This document shows positions 20,565-32,059 of a stretch of 64,000 bases of DNA, piece after piece. Below the pieces are notes generated by a model. It had not been told where the DNA came from. It was given only the letters and a program-made list of their open reading frames with translations, and made no database searches. Source of the DNA: Halichoerus grypus (Eukaryota; Chordata; Mammalia; Carnivora; Phocidae); assembly GCF_964656455.1 (NCBI RefSeq), contig NC_135716.1:106238389-106302388 (forward strand), written 5' to 3'. Numbering within the stretch: position 1 is the stretch's first letter; every line of letters starts with the position of its first letter. Made by a program: the position numbers and the translations under genes.

Positions 20565-21230
20565 TCTAGCCAGGAGGCATTTCCTAGTACTTTAAAAGGG
20601 AAAATTGATGCTGGCCAACTCCAAACTCCTAATTAAAGCTAGGGGGAAAAAGGCTTATATATAATAACAAATTATTACATTAGGAACATGGAAACCATCA
20701 CTTTAAAACCATCAAACAACATGTTTGTAACAAAACAAAACAGAACAATCTCTGTGTATGTAATACCACGACCTCTCTTAATACCAGCAACATTTAAGAT
20801 GCATAATCACTTTATTGATGTTTTGTTGATACTTTTCAAATAATCTGTGTTTACTACTAATTATAGTTGGATTGTATTTCAAGACTTTTCCCATAAAAAA
20901 ACCTTTTTTTTTTTTTAAATGTTGTATTGAGTTCCAAGAACGTCAATACAAAATTTCCATATGTAAACATTAGGTGAAAAAATTACTGAAGGATATTTAC
21001 ATTCTGGAAAGTTTGGGTGTTGAAATTAAGAAGGGTTTTTACTGGGAAAATATTACTGTGGAGACATTCTGCCAGTGTGCAACTACACAGGCTCCAAGAG
21101 AGTTCCAATTTAAAGGGATGTTCTCAAACATAAAAATTGAAATAGATACCTTTATTGTTTTAGACAACCTGACCTTACTAGAAGACCAATTACTGTTTCA
21201 GAATCACAATTTAGGATACACTGTTCTAAG
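20565..21230. other. Unrecognised stretch
   Basis: Includes a 93-codon open frame at 20974-21255 (plus) without recognisable domain, signal peptide or coding character. I do not regard it as a gene. Poly-T at 20907-20918. Confidence 0.4.
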
Positions 21231-21234
21231 GCAA

Positions 21235-21370
21235 CACCTTTATTTTATAGGATAAAATTTAGGTCCAGTGAAGTAAACTGATACACAAAAGACATGTATT
21301 ATAAATTAGTGGCAGAGCTGAATATTGCAATGGAAATCCTTGTTCTGTGCTCTTTCTCATAAAACATTAT
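21235..21370 (-). mobile_element. MIR fragment, antisense
   Basis: 'ttttataggataaaatttaggtccagtgaagtaaactg...gtggcagagctgaatattgc' follows antisense MIR. Confidence 0.6.
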
Positions 21371-22684
21371 TGAATTATGTTAAATTTTAAGGGAAGGCTT
21401 TCTTTGGAACCAGAGCCTTTGGATTAAGATAATTTTCTTTGATAATTTTCTCCTCTTACTCAAGAATTGCCAAAAATTGCAAGGAACATATTTACATTCA
21501 TTTTTAGATTTTATTTCAACTTTAAAAAGTAATATAGTTAGGTCAGATATCTCAACAATTGTGAAAATTCAAGTGATTTTTATAAAGATAAGTGGCATTT
21601 CAATTTCACAAACTTATAAAAATAATTTCCAACTTTACAAATTAACTAGGTTTTCAAGTTTCAGCTTGAGTACATTTTAAAAGTTGAGGGATTTATTTGT
21701 GATCTTTGGCACTATATAAAACTCAGGCAATATACTATTTTCTCCTAGTAGAGGGAACTTGTGCTTGATTTAACTTCCTTATCAATATCAAAATTCATCC
21801 TAAATTCTTATATATCACCAAAGGCACTTTATCAACTGAATTTCTATCAATTTCAAAGCTGTACGCATTCAATACTAAGAATTTTTAAAATCATAAATGA
21901 CAGTTTGAATGATTAATTAAAAAAATTTGTTGCATAAAAAAATCCTTGAATAATATATACAAGGCATGATTGCCACTGCAACACATTTCAACATATCCAA
22001 CATACCAATGTGTTTGAAATCATACATCTGAGGTATTTGGGGGGAAATGCTTCTTTATAATCCTGCTGTCCATTTCCTGTGTTTTACATGAAGAAACTGA
22101 GCAATACGGACATCATATGGCTCATAGAACGTCACAGCATGATGGAATCATTTTAAAGGACTGCTATACTTGGAAGTTTGTAAAAATCCTAAAATTGATT
22201 TGAGACTATTCTGTTCTTTCTTTCTTTCTAGCCATGAGAAAGGAGAAAAGTCACTTAGCACATCAAGTGACTTCTTTTTCTAAATTTTTAAAATGTTTTA
22301 AATATGACCGAATTTACTTTTAAAGGGGCCATTTGATTCCTGAAATGTCAAAAGTGGCAATCATAATAGCAATAACAAATACTCATTGAACACTTACTGT
22401 TGAGATCTTTCGTTCTGGGGACAGTGGGTTTTATTTTGATATTAACACTATTCTCTCTCTTTCTCTTTTTAATTCTAAGTAGACTAAACCAGTTTAATCA
22501 TTCAAAGCTCAATTTAGCTTATTTTGCAAGGCTAACTTGACCTGGATCATTTCTTGCTTGTGCCTCTGGAAATGATACGCAAAACTTGAACCCTTTCCCA
22601 AGGCTGATGTGAAGTAATCACTGAAAATTCTAATATTGTAGCCAATCACCATGAAGAATAAACAGCCACTGCTTTCTCATGATA
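21371..22684. other. Unrecognised stretch
   Basis: No gene seen. 22070-22140 ('gttttacatgaagaaactgag') is a possible short antisense MIR piece. Confidence 0.4.
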
Positions 22685-22695
22685 TAAGCTGCTTT

Positions 22696-22910
22696 CTTTT
22701 TTTTTTTTTTTTAAAGCTCTTATTTATTTATTTGAGAGAGAGAGAGAGAGAGAGAGCGTGAGCAGGGGGTAGGAGCAGAGGGAGAGGCACAAGAAGACTC
22801 TGCACTGAGTGTAGAGCCTGACACGGGGCTCGATCCCATGACCCTGAGATCCTGACGTGAGCTGAAATCAAAACTCAGATGCCCAACTGATTGAGCCCCC
22901 CAGGCACCCC
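22696..22910 (-). mobile_element. Can-SINE, complete
   Basis: Poly-T at the left, (ga)n, then the antisense body and the head at the right ('ccccaggcacccc'). Perfect 11-bp duplication 'taagctgcttt' at 22685-22695 and 22911-22921. Confidence 0.92.
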
Positions 22911-22921
22911 TAAGCTGCTTT

Positions 22922-25219
22922 ATAACAATATACCCCTGATCATTATCGCATGTTCTGGTTTGAGTACTCTCCATTTGTAAACTTTTTGGTGTGTGCACAG
23001 TAAATTTTTACTAATTACTACTTCAGTGATTCACTGGTATTTTGTGATTCATTGGTACTTCAGGGATTCTTTGGCTATTTTGAATCTTTGATCTTAACAC
23101 TTTAAAGCAAGAACAAATTCAGGTTGCTAAGTTGGAAGGGAGAGTTGGAGGGAAGGTAGATCTTTACTGTAAACCAACCAACCAACAACCAACAACTTTC
23201 TGGGATTTCTATCTACATGTATGCTACTCAATTCCTTCATCCCTTTTAAGTTCCCAATACTATTTTGTTTTAAATACATGTAGTCAAAGGAAAATACAAT
23301 GTAGAAACAAACCCTGATCCAATCATCCTGCTGGATCCACTCCTTCGAACTTCGGCAAAGCCTAAAAACATGTGGACTAACAAGACTGAGAACAGGCGGT
23401 CAAAATGCTACCAGACATTTCAGAGCACACAGAAACCAAACCTGTTAGGGGAAATCTAGAAGCGATTGAGATGGTAGGGAAGGACAGAGCAAGAGCTTAT
23501 CAGTGGCAAGTGGATGGACACTGGGAATTAGAGTCAGGAATGGTTCAGGAACTGAGGCAGACGAGATAAAACCTGAAAGGACACACACTCACCAGATGTC
23601 AAGGCTGGCAGGCAGCCATGTCCATAAGAAGCAGGAGGGCGTTGAGATAATGTTGAAAAGAACGCAGGTAAGGCCCTGTTCTGTACCAAACAGGAAGTTC
23701 ATATATGCTCACTACTCACAAAGAAATTTAAATAAATGTCTGTCCGTGAATCAGTCAATTCCAGGTGTTGGACAGGCTAGAGTCCACAGGTGAGAGCAAG
23801 TAATAGAATTAACCTGGATGAAAGAGGGCTGATAAGGGATCCCGTGAGAAGCTGATAGTCCCTGCTTCATGTAGGATGGGGTGGTTGGCTCTGCTTGTAG
23901 GTACGGTGTGTTGCTCTCTTATTATCAGTCAATATCTGTGCAGCAGCCTCTGTAAATTCTTCTACCAGAGGACAACTTTCTCAGACATAGTTTATGTGGT
24001 CAAGTCTCCTGGCCTTGATATTATTTCTATTTGTAAGTACACAGATAAAAAGTTGGTGTTGCAGACTTCAAAGACCTCTACATTTTAGTAGCTACATGTT
24101 CAGCAAAATTACGTTAGGATTGTCAGAGTGCCAAGATAACGTTCTATTAAATATTGTAACATAACAAGCACTTGGTTTGTCATTTGATGTCTTAATCTTT
24201 GCACCTCTGAAAAGATTTTTTTAATACATGAAAAATTATCTATTATTTTCCATCCAACACCTTACAGAGGCTATCAGAGGAGAAGTACAATAATTTATAT
24301 TCCTCCAAAAATTACACTCAGGAGCTTTATTCAAGTTTAGAAATGGAGTAAAGTTAGATGTATGATTAATTCAGCCTCTTAGGAATACATCCTTTTATCC
24401 TCTCATGCTAACGTTTCTATTTTGAGTGTGTAGAAATGTACCCTACATTGTGTTCATAAAGCCAAGTGTGTATTTGCAGCCAGGGACACTGACCAGTTCA
24501 CCTGATCCTTCTTTAGAAGACTGATTTCTCTCAATGCAATATTTTGTTGCGACTGCTATGGGACCAGGGTCTTGGACATTTTTTAAATTGGTGGTAAATG
24601 TGACATCATAATTTCTAATTAATACCTTGTAGCATCCACAAATTAATAGGTGAATTGGAAGCAGGTATTTATGTCAAAAAATGGATTTTTTATCATCTAT
24701 ATAAGGGTTTGATGTTAATCTGCTGTGAAAGCATTTTTTATTTTCCACAAAGAGGTTACTGTTTAAAGAACATCATTTATTAGCAGAACAAATATTCAAA
24801 TTTTCCTGATAGAGAAGAGTGAAAGTATAACAGGATAACTATGTAATGTCGCTATTTACCTTTTAAGAGTTTTCTTGAGGTAGCATACGATTTAACATAA
24901 TACAAGTGACCTGGCTCTGTGGAGTCTACAGGACTGGGAGGTGATCCAATATTGCTGAAGTTAATCAATATCCAGCTTTAGCAGTTACATATACTTAACA
25001 AGAGTTAAAAAAAAAAAGTCAAGTCAGAGAAGGAAAGTTTTTAACAAGCTCACTAAACAGAATAATTAAAAGGAAGACTTTATTTTAGGCCTTCGTGGCA
25101 TTTTGCCAGGCAAGATTTTTAGCTCTGCTTCCCTTCAAGGATTAATTCAGATAACTCATAAACCACAGAGCCTTGGTATAAAGAATAGGACTTTAGTTAG
25201 TAACAGAAGACCTCTAAGA
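22922..25219. other. Unrecognised stretch
   Basis: No repeat family is certain. 23330-23830 is GC-richer, and a 96-codon open frame (23503-23793, plus) crosses two donor-like sites ('cgcaggtaagg' near 23667 and 'cacaggtgag' near 23790). No domain is visible. Confidence 0.4.
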
Positions 25220-25330
25220 AAGGCTAAAAGAGAGGAAGGTACCAGCACTTGGAACTTTGGGTGAAGGCACATAGTAGACACAATAAATACTTGAGTATGA
25301 GTGAATAAATACACAAATGGAAGAATAAAT
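25220..25330 (+). mobile_element. Possible L2 tail
   Basis: 'ggcacatagtagacacaataaatacttgagtatgagtgaat' resembles the sense L2 terminus. Short and uncertain. Confidence 0.45.
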
Positions 25331-25620
25331 AGTGGAGGGAGAAGGAAAAGGAAAGAGTTATGGACAGGGAGTAGCCGTGAGGACTGATGGAAAATGTGTC
25401 CTGAGATGTAGTAGGAAGGGAAGTCTGACCACCATACTGGGTGCAGGGACTCTACTGACATTAAGTGAAGTACTTTCAAGCTAGCAAGAAGGAGCCTTTA
25501 GAGCATGGGGGGAAACCTCAGAAATGAAGGGGTCTTAAAGGTTTACACAGGAGTAACCACTTGAACAAACAGCCTCTCCTTATTCTCCGGAGATTTGTTT
25601 CGGTGTCAAAGAGCCTCCAA

Positions 25621-25823
25621 GGGCAATTGGGTGGCTCAGTCCGTTAAGTGTCTGACTTCTGCTCAGGTCATGATCTCAGCATCCTGGGATGGCTCTGTGC
25701 TCAGTGGAGAGTCTGCTTCTCCCTTTCCCTCTCTCTCTGCTCCTCCCCCTGCTCAGGCACATGCTCTCTCTCTCTCTCTCAAATAAATGAATAAAATCTT
25801 AAAAAAAGAAAAAAAAGAAAAAG
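25621..25823 (+). mobile_element. Can-SINE, complete
   Basis: Begins 'gggcaattgggtggctcagt' and ends with (ct)n, 'aaataaatgaataaaatctt' and an A-rich tail. Near-perfect duplication 'aagagcctccaa' (25609-25620) / 'aagagcctgcaa' (25824-25835). Confidence 0.92.
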
Positions 25824-25869
25824 AAGAGCCTGCAAATTCCCCAGGAGAAAAAAAATGCACATAGGATAT

Positions 25870-26040
25870 GAAGTCAAACAGATTTGAGTTAAAAACTGGC
25901 CTCTGTTACTTCATAGCTGTATGATTTCTCTCTAGCAAATGACTTAACCATTCAGAGCTCAAGGGAGGAGAATATATATCACATGCAATGGCCCAAGATA
26001 TTTACTGGTAACATGGTAGGCATTCAATAAATATGTACTT
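25870..26040 (+). mobile_element. MIR element
   Basis: 'acagatttgagttaaaaactggcctctg...acttcatagctgtatgattt...aatgacttaaccattcagagc...aggcattcaataaatatg' in MIR order. Confidence 0.75.
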
Positions 26041-26139
26041 CAGCAGTTTACATATAAATTTCCACTGAAAATAGTATTTTTACATTCTATAGGTAGAACT
26101 TTCCCTTACGTATTCTGATTTAGTTTTGTTTTACTTCAG

Positions 26140-26238
26140 GTGGTTCTGGGCTGTTTTCTACATTGATGAAAAATTTTCCAATTCCTGCCGACCACATGTG
26201 CAATTAACAATGTCATTCTTTGCTACTTTTGTAATCAG
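26140..26238 (+). other. Candidate internal exon (unproven)
   Basis: A 99-bp interval bounded by a good acceptor ('gttttacttcag', with a pyrimidine-rich run upstream and a branch-like 'ttctgattt') and a consensus donor ('cag|gtaagt'). One frame is open through the whole interval (start TGG at 26141, 32 full codons), entering with one base and leaving with two. The length is therefore a multiple of three and the exon would be phase-symmetric. The peptide begins WFWAVFYIDEKFSNS and looks hydrophobic at both ends. I do not recognise a family, and it lies outside any repeat I can name. A frame of this length is open by chance fairly often, so this is only a candidate. Confidence 0.22.
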
Positions 26239-26989
26239 GTAAGTCTATAGCTATAGGGGATTTATATGTAATGTTAATTATGATTGTCTGGTGAAATAAA
26301 AAAATATTAGTGTGAAAGAAAATCTGTTCCTATTACTGATGTAAGAAAATTTTGATCATAGAAATGTATTTACTTGTGAATTATTTTACAAAGAGGAGTT
26401 ATCTACCCAAATTAAAATGCTGCTGATCATGCCTCTAAGCATCCAGACCCAACAAAGGCATTGAACATATTTATTTTCATGTTTATCAAAACCATTGTTA
26501 TTAGAGGCTACAAATAAAACTTTTCTAAGCTGAAGTTTTATTTCTCAGTTTTAAAAATGGAAATCTTTTCATGATAAAGACTCTTCCATGATTACTTAGC
26601 AACTTTAGAGCTTGAATTATTTATAAGTTACTGAGATTTCAGTGTCTGTTCAAATAAACAGAAATATCTTGTTTCACAATTTAAAAGCTTAATATTATAA
26701 TTATAAAACTCCAGCTAAATTAATTTTAATTATTATGTAATCCTGATCAATTCTCAATATTCCTAGAACTTGGTAAATGATCTGAAAGACTAAACAGGCT
26801 TTATCAGCCAAGATATTTTGAAAATGAAGATTAATGAAGGAAGCTGTGTCCTACCAGATATTAAAAGTGTATCTTAATGTTATAATTATTAAAACAGCTT
26901 GGGACTGTTACAGATATAGAAAGATACATGGGAAAGAATGGCAAATATAGAATCACACTCCAATATACCGCTTGCACAAACATACAGCA

Positions 26990-27228
26990 CTAACCCCTGT
27001 TCAAGGCATGTTTTTAAGCCTCTGACAACATTAATTCCTTTCCTTCTCACCTCAACTGTGTGGGTGGGGTAGGCCCCGTTAGCTCCTCTTTTGCAGATAT
27101 AGCTTGGTAGGGTGTAAATAACTTTTCTGAAGCCACCCAACTCATTGTGGAGACTGGATTTGTATCCAGGCAGTCTGGCTCCTGGAGTCCACATTCCTAA
27201 ACACTGCATTAAACCACTTTCACTGTAG
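26990..27228 (-). mobile_element. MIR element, antisense
   Basis: 'gctcctcttttgcagatatagc...gaagccacccaactcattgtgg...ctggatttgtatccaggcagtctggctcc' follows antisense MIR. Confidence 0.8.
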
Positions 27229-27234
27229 GCTAAG

Positions 27235-27735
27235 GCAGAGGTCCTTAAAGTGTGCGTTGAGGACCCCTCAGGTCCCTTAGACTTTTCCAAACATAAGATC
27301 AAAGGTATTTTTATAATAATACTAAAATATTCTCTCTCACTCTCCTACAAGCATATAGTAGAGTTTTCCAGAGGCTACATGGCACATGTTTTTGCAACAC
27401 AATTCAATACAGATGCAGATAAGAGAATCCAGCTTCCACTAAGTTAGACAGGAAAGATATTTGCAAAAACATAAGACAAAGTCACTCATCTCACTAAATG
27501 CTTTTCTTTTGGAAATATTATTTTTATAAGGTGTTATTTATATTAGCATGTAATGGATCTATTATTGTTTTCAATAAATATTATACAAATTCCTGAGTTT
27601 TCATCTCTAACACAGTCAGTATTGAGAGATGTAACCTGGTTTTGTTATTTATATTCCACACACAGGTGTTTGAGATCATCAAAAATACTTAAGAGTGTAA
27701 TGCGGTTCTGAGACTAAAATGTTTGAGAATTGCTG
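27235..27735 (+). mobile_element. hAT (Charlie-type) DNA transposon, internally deleted
   Basis: The left end ('cagaggtccttaaagtgtg') and right end ('gtttgagaattgctg') are imperfect inverted relatives of hAT termini. The flanks share 'gctaa', a decayed 8-bp duplication. Between them lies only the first part of the element joined to the transposase end. The frame ending at 27447 closes with NTDADKRIQLPLS, which resembles the C-terminal segment of ZBED-like hAT transposases. The untranslated 3' part ('gtgttatttatattagcatgtaatgg') also fits this family. The element cannot encode an enzyme. Confidence 0.75.
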
Positions 27736-27844
27736 GCTAAATTAAGCATTTCAAATCACATGGCAGAGAAAGTTTGACTGAAGAGTTTATTGAACACATG
27801 GTTCAACCATTTTGAAAACTAAAAGTTATATTCTTCCAGTCTAC

Positions 27845-28420
27845 AGACTTCTGATAGGAGTAAAAATTGGTAACAATCTTTCTCTGGAGCATTCTGGCAA
27901 TAAAGAACAAAAGCCTAAAAATATGACTCTATTTAACTTATTAGTTTCAAGATTAGCAGTATATCTTAAAGAAATAATGACTAATGTGCTAAAATAATTT
28001 AATTAAAAATACTAATTATTGTTTTCTTAAAATACTGCAATTTTAATTATACAAAAATAGTAAATTGATTAAATAATTATGAAATAGTAAAGAAGTTCTA
28101 AGCAGCCATTAGAATGATATAATTAAAGACTATTTATTGATGCAGAAATACTCCCCTACATACTGTTAAAAAATACATGTGTGTACATACATGTGTGTAA
28201 TATACCTATGTAAAATATACATTTGCTATGATCATGTTCTTGTAAACACATTTATATAAATCTCTACCATGTACAGAAAGAATATACATCAACATATCAG
28301 CAGAGCTATTCTTTATCTTTTTGTCTATATTTTCTGATTTCTATATTATGAAATATATTAATTTTATGGTAAAATATTTGAATTTAGAATTTTACTTATG
28401 ACAGCATAATTATTCAGCAA
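27845..28420 (+). mobile_element. Ancient L1M ORF2 3' fragment
   Basis: 'attggtaacaatctttctctggagcattctggcaata' is the degraded ORF2 C-terminal coding region of old L1, followed by a tail-like section. No frame is kept. Confidence 0.6.
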
Positions 28421-29149
28421 TGAGGAAATGTTAAATTGAGGCACTACAAGATCTATTACACAGCAACCAAAATATTCAGGAAAAAGATGAAACTAAATCC
28501 CATGAATGATGTTTGACTGAATTTTGCAACAGCAGAACAAAAAATAATAAGAATAGCTATAAAGGACATAGTTTGCATAGTGGGGAAAATGTGGATATAA
28601 ACTCTATCCATATTAGATACCATTATTACATGCATATTATATTTCTTAGGTATAAAAATGGTTTGCAGTTATGTAGGAAAATGCTTTTATTCTTTGGAGC
28701 TTTGTGCAAACATATTTAAGAGCAAAGTATCAAGAAGTTTCTAACTTGCTTTCAAATGGTTAAAAAAAAAGTGTGTATAGATTTTTAAAAAAAAAGAGCA
28801 AATGTGGTAGAAGGTAAGAATGAGTGCACATAGGTAAAGGGTACTTGGGTATTGACTGCACTATTATTGCTCAAAATAATAGGTTTGAAATCTGTTGAAA
28901 ATAAACTGTTGGTGGGGGGGGGAAGAGGGTAAATAATGCTAAGGTTGCAATGAGGAGTGGCAATTAAAAATGAAGAGATACAGCAGATAATTAGCAGTTA
29001 AAGGTCTGGGTAGTGGATCTTTTTAACATTCATTGGGCACCCACTACATGCTCAATAAATGTACAAGTGCTATGGAAAAATAATCAAGAGAAAGTTTTAG
29101 TGACAGGAAGAAATGTTTAGGCAGCACATAAAATAATTTATAGTATCAT
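28421..29149. other. Unrecognised stretch
   Basis: AT-rich. G-run at 28912-28921. A piece 'ttcattgggcacccactacatgctcaataaatg' near 29030 is L2/MIR-like. No gene. Confidence 0.4.
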
Positions 29150-29345
29150 CACAGTTATTATAAAAATCAACAACCACATATGCATAGAAAAAGACTGTTA
29201 AGAAATGTACCAAGCTGTTAGGAGGGATTATCTTTGGGAGTTAGATGCATGGGTGATTTTATTTATTTTCTATATAGTTCTTTATATTCCAAAATTCTGA
29301 CAATGATTAAATATTACTTTTCTAATGAGAAAAACATAGCTCTGA
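29150..29345 (+). mobile_element. Ancient L1M 3'UTR
   Basis: 'gcatagaaaaagactgttaag' and 'gattatctttgggagttagatgcatgggtgatttt' fit the 3' end of old L1M families. Probably the continuation of 27845-28420. Confidence 0.6.
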
Positions 29346-30099
29346 AATTAAATGCACCATGCCATCTGGAATCTTTGCACTCCTGATTCATACCTATTAC
29401 ATTTTATTGAAACAGGATGGTGATAAACCATTTTCCACTCTCTAGCCTGTGAAAGCCTAATGGCCATAGCTGAGAAGGCACATTTCCATGAACTTATCCA
29501 TCAGTTTGTGAAAGTTTATGTATGATAAAAAGCCAGCAAGTGCTGTGAGTAGGTTGTATGGAGAGATGTCCAGCACTTGGATATTAGGTTAAATAATATT
29601 TTACTTTGAGAATTAAATCAATTAAATAATAATCTATTGGAAATAAGCAACTCTCTTCACTTGACTGTAACTAACAATAGCCATTAATGTAATCAAAGAA
29701 AGAATATCAGTATGTGACAGTGGCCAGTTTACAAAGGCAGTTGTAAGAAGTAGATTAGCAGGTTTTCCTTCATAATCCAGTGAAAGCTCTGTGGTCATCA
29801 AGTTTTCCCTCTTAACTGGAGCAATGAGTCTGAAATCAATTACAGTGATCATTTTTATCTTGATATACTTGCTGATAGAATAAGTTCAACTTTGCATGTG
29901 CGGTCAGAGATAAAGGATGGATTGTAGTTCGTGAATAAAAGATGGTCATTATCGAAATGGGAGCATAGTGTTCAGGTACTTAGTTGAAAAATTCTATGTA
30001 TCTATGGGCTAGAGATTCTGATTCAAGATGAAAATTCTTGTTTAGATAAAACAAGTAAAATTCCATTTTTAGGAACAAACTTTAAAGTTGATGTTTATA
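29346..30099. other. Unrecognised stretch
   Basis: No repeat or gene recognised. The 72-codon minus-strand frame at 29634-29852 has no family resemblance. Confidence 0.4.
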
Positions 30100-30472
30100 T
30101 GTGTCTTAGTCTGTCTCTTTGGGCTGCTATAACAAAATACCACAGACCTGGTAGTTATAAACAACAAAAATTTAGTTCTCAGAGTTCTGGATGCTGGAAG
30201 TCCAAGATCAAGGCACCAACATAGTTAACTGCGTTCTCTGGTGAGAGACCTCTTCCTACTTTAAAGCTGGCACTTTCTTACTTTGTTATTATTTGGTGGA
30301 AGGGGCTAGGATCTCTCTGGAGCCTCTTTCATAAGGCACTAATCTCACTCATGAAAGATCGGCCCTTATGACTTAAGCACCTCCCAAAGGCCCTACCTCT
30401 TAACATCAACTTTTGGGGTTAGGACTTCAACATATTAATTTGGGGGAGACACAAATATTTAGACCATGAACA
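30100..30472 (+). mobile_element. ERVL-MaLR solo LTR (MLT1-type)
   Basis: Begins with TG in 'tgtgtcttagtctgtctctt' and ends with CA in 'agaccatgaaca'. Internal blocks 'ggctgctataacaaaatacc', 'gttctggatgctggaagtcc' and 'gggttaggacttcaacata' are typical of MLT1-like LTRs. About 370 bp, no internal retroviral sequence next to it, so a solo LTR. Confidence 0.82.
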
Positions 30473-31179
30473 TGATAAAGGAAACTGAACTACATTCTCT
30501 TTTATAAATAACCACAGCCATTATCCACAAACAATCCCATTTATTAGCAGATTTTAAACATAGCTCAACACTGGGTAATAAGAAAGGTTTGAGTCACCTC
30601 ATATTTCTCCAAATTGCAAGATACTCACTTTTAAAACTCATTGTGCATCTTTGTTTTAATATGGTAGGTCAGCCCAGATCCAGATGAATCTTAGTAAGCT
30701 TATATTTTAGTATGTCAAATTTCATCAAAATTTCATCAAAATATTCAATATTATCCAAAATTATACTGAAAGAATCAAACTACCAAAGACACCACGCTAA
30801 ATGTGGAAGAAGCAAATCTTAAAATTGAAACAATAATTTCACATTTTATTTTTTGGTTAGTAATTACTACAAAAAAAGAGCTCATACTTAGTGTCATTAT
30901 TTTTCTCTACAATTTTCCAATGAAATAAATGAATGTAGATTAATTACATTTAGGCATTTTTGTTTCATTTTGTCCAACAGATCTCATATTTATCTGTTCT
31001 AATGAGGTGATATTCTGAATAAATGTGGAGTACAACTGAAAGGCATTAAGACATACTTCAACACATTTCTTGGTAAGAAATGAATGACAATCTACTATCT
31101 AAAAAGTGAGCATACTGACTACAGCATTTACATTATTTATGAACTCAAAACATCAAGTTTTAAATTTCACCCAGAAATT
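30473..31179. other. Unrecognised AT-rich stretch
   Basis: No gene. The short direct repeat 'aaatttcatcaaaa' occurs twice near 30716-30740. Confidence 0.4.
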
Positions 31180-31615
31180 TTAACTCTTATAATCTATTCT
31201 AGAAACAATCAGGAAAATTAATAAAATGCACGCACAGATATTTATTCCAGCATTGTTAGTAATATTTTAAGAATGGAAACAACGTTGACATAGAAATTGA
31301 CTTAATCAATTTTGATATTCCATAAATATAAAGAAAAAGTGTGTTTATATGTATACTTTTGGTATAAATAAAAGTCCATTAGGAGTTTTAGGATACACGT
31401 AGAACATTATTACAGCATGAATTTATCTGAGATGCTTATGTGTGTTCATAATATTTGATAGAAAGAAATTCTGTCAGACACACTAAACTGTTAGATGCAG
31501 TCATAGAGATTGTAGGGACACTGTACTTTATATTTTGTATCTCTTGTACTGTTTGCATTTCAAACCAAAACAAAATCATTTTATAATTATTTTATAATTA
31601 TAAAAAAAGTAAAAT
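31180..31615 (+). mobile_element. Ancient L1M 3' fragment
   Basis: 'cacgcacagatatttattccagcattgttag' followed by 'aatggaaacaacgttgac' is the L1 ORF2 C-terminal coding signature in old families. The frame is destroyed. Confidence 0.75.
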
Positions 31616-31618
31616 TCC

Positions 31619-31680
31619 AGCACGCCTGGGTGGCTCAGTCGGTTAAGCATCTGCCTTCAGCTCAGATCATGATCCTGGAG
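31619..31680 (+). mobile_element. Can-SINE head only, 3' part missing
   Basis: 'gcctgggtggctcagtcggt' through 'gatcatgatcctggagtc' is the first ~60 bp of a SINE. It then switches abruptly into L2 sequence. A-box region kept, B-box and tail absent. Confidence 0.85.
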
Positions 31681-31785
31681 TCTGTGTCTGTGTTGATCAT
31701 TGCTATATCCCTAGTACCTAGTCCAGTGCCAGGCTCATGGGAAGGCTCAGTAACTATCTATTATATGTATTAATGAATGAATTTA
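31681..31785 (+). mobile_element. L2 3' end
   Basis: 'ttgatcattgctatatccctagtacctagtccagtgccagg...attaatgaatga' is the sense L2 terminus. Confidence 0.8.
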
Positions 31786-31929
31786 AAAATGTGATGTATT
31801 ATCTGAGAAAGGATAATTTTCTTGATTTCTAAGTTTTACATAAAACATTATAAAAATATATGCATTAAATTCATATTTAATAGTTTGACTTAATTATAAG
31901 AACTTGTTCCATAGAATTATCTTAAAATA

Positions 31930-32016
31930 TTGAGTATATACAATGTCTCTTTATATATTATATATAATGTCTCTTTATGTATATACATATAACATATACA
32001 TATATATATAATGTCT
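31930..32016 (+). repeat. AT-rich minisatellite with 'aatgtctct' units
   Basis: 'aatgtctcttta' recurs three times between stretches of (at)n and 'acatat'. Confidence 0.75.
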
Positions 32017-32059
32017 CTAAACATAGCACTGAATTTTGTTTGACTGAATAAGATTATTA

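Noticed and set aside
20974..21255. 93-codon plus-strand frame as a possible gene
   Set aside because: No domain, no promoter or splice context, no recognisable family, and length within chance for AT-rich mammalian DNA.
22720..22998. Minus-strand 92-codon frame
   Set aside because: It lies over a Can-SINE and its flank. The Ser/Leu repeat comes from the SINE's CT tail.
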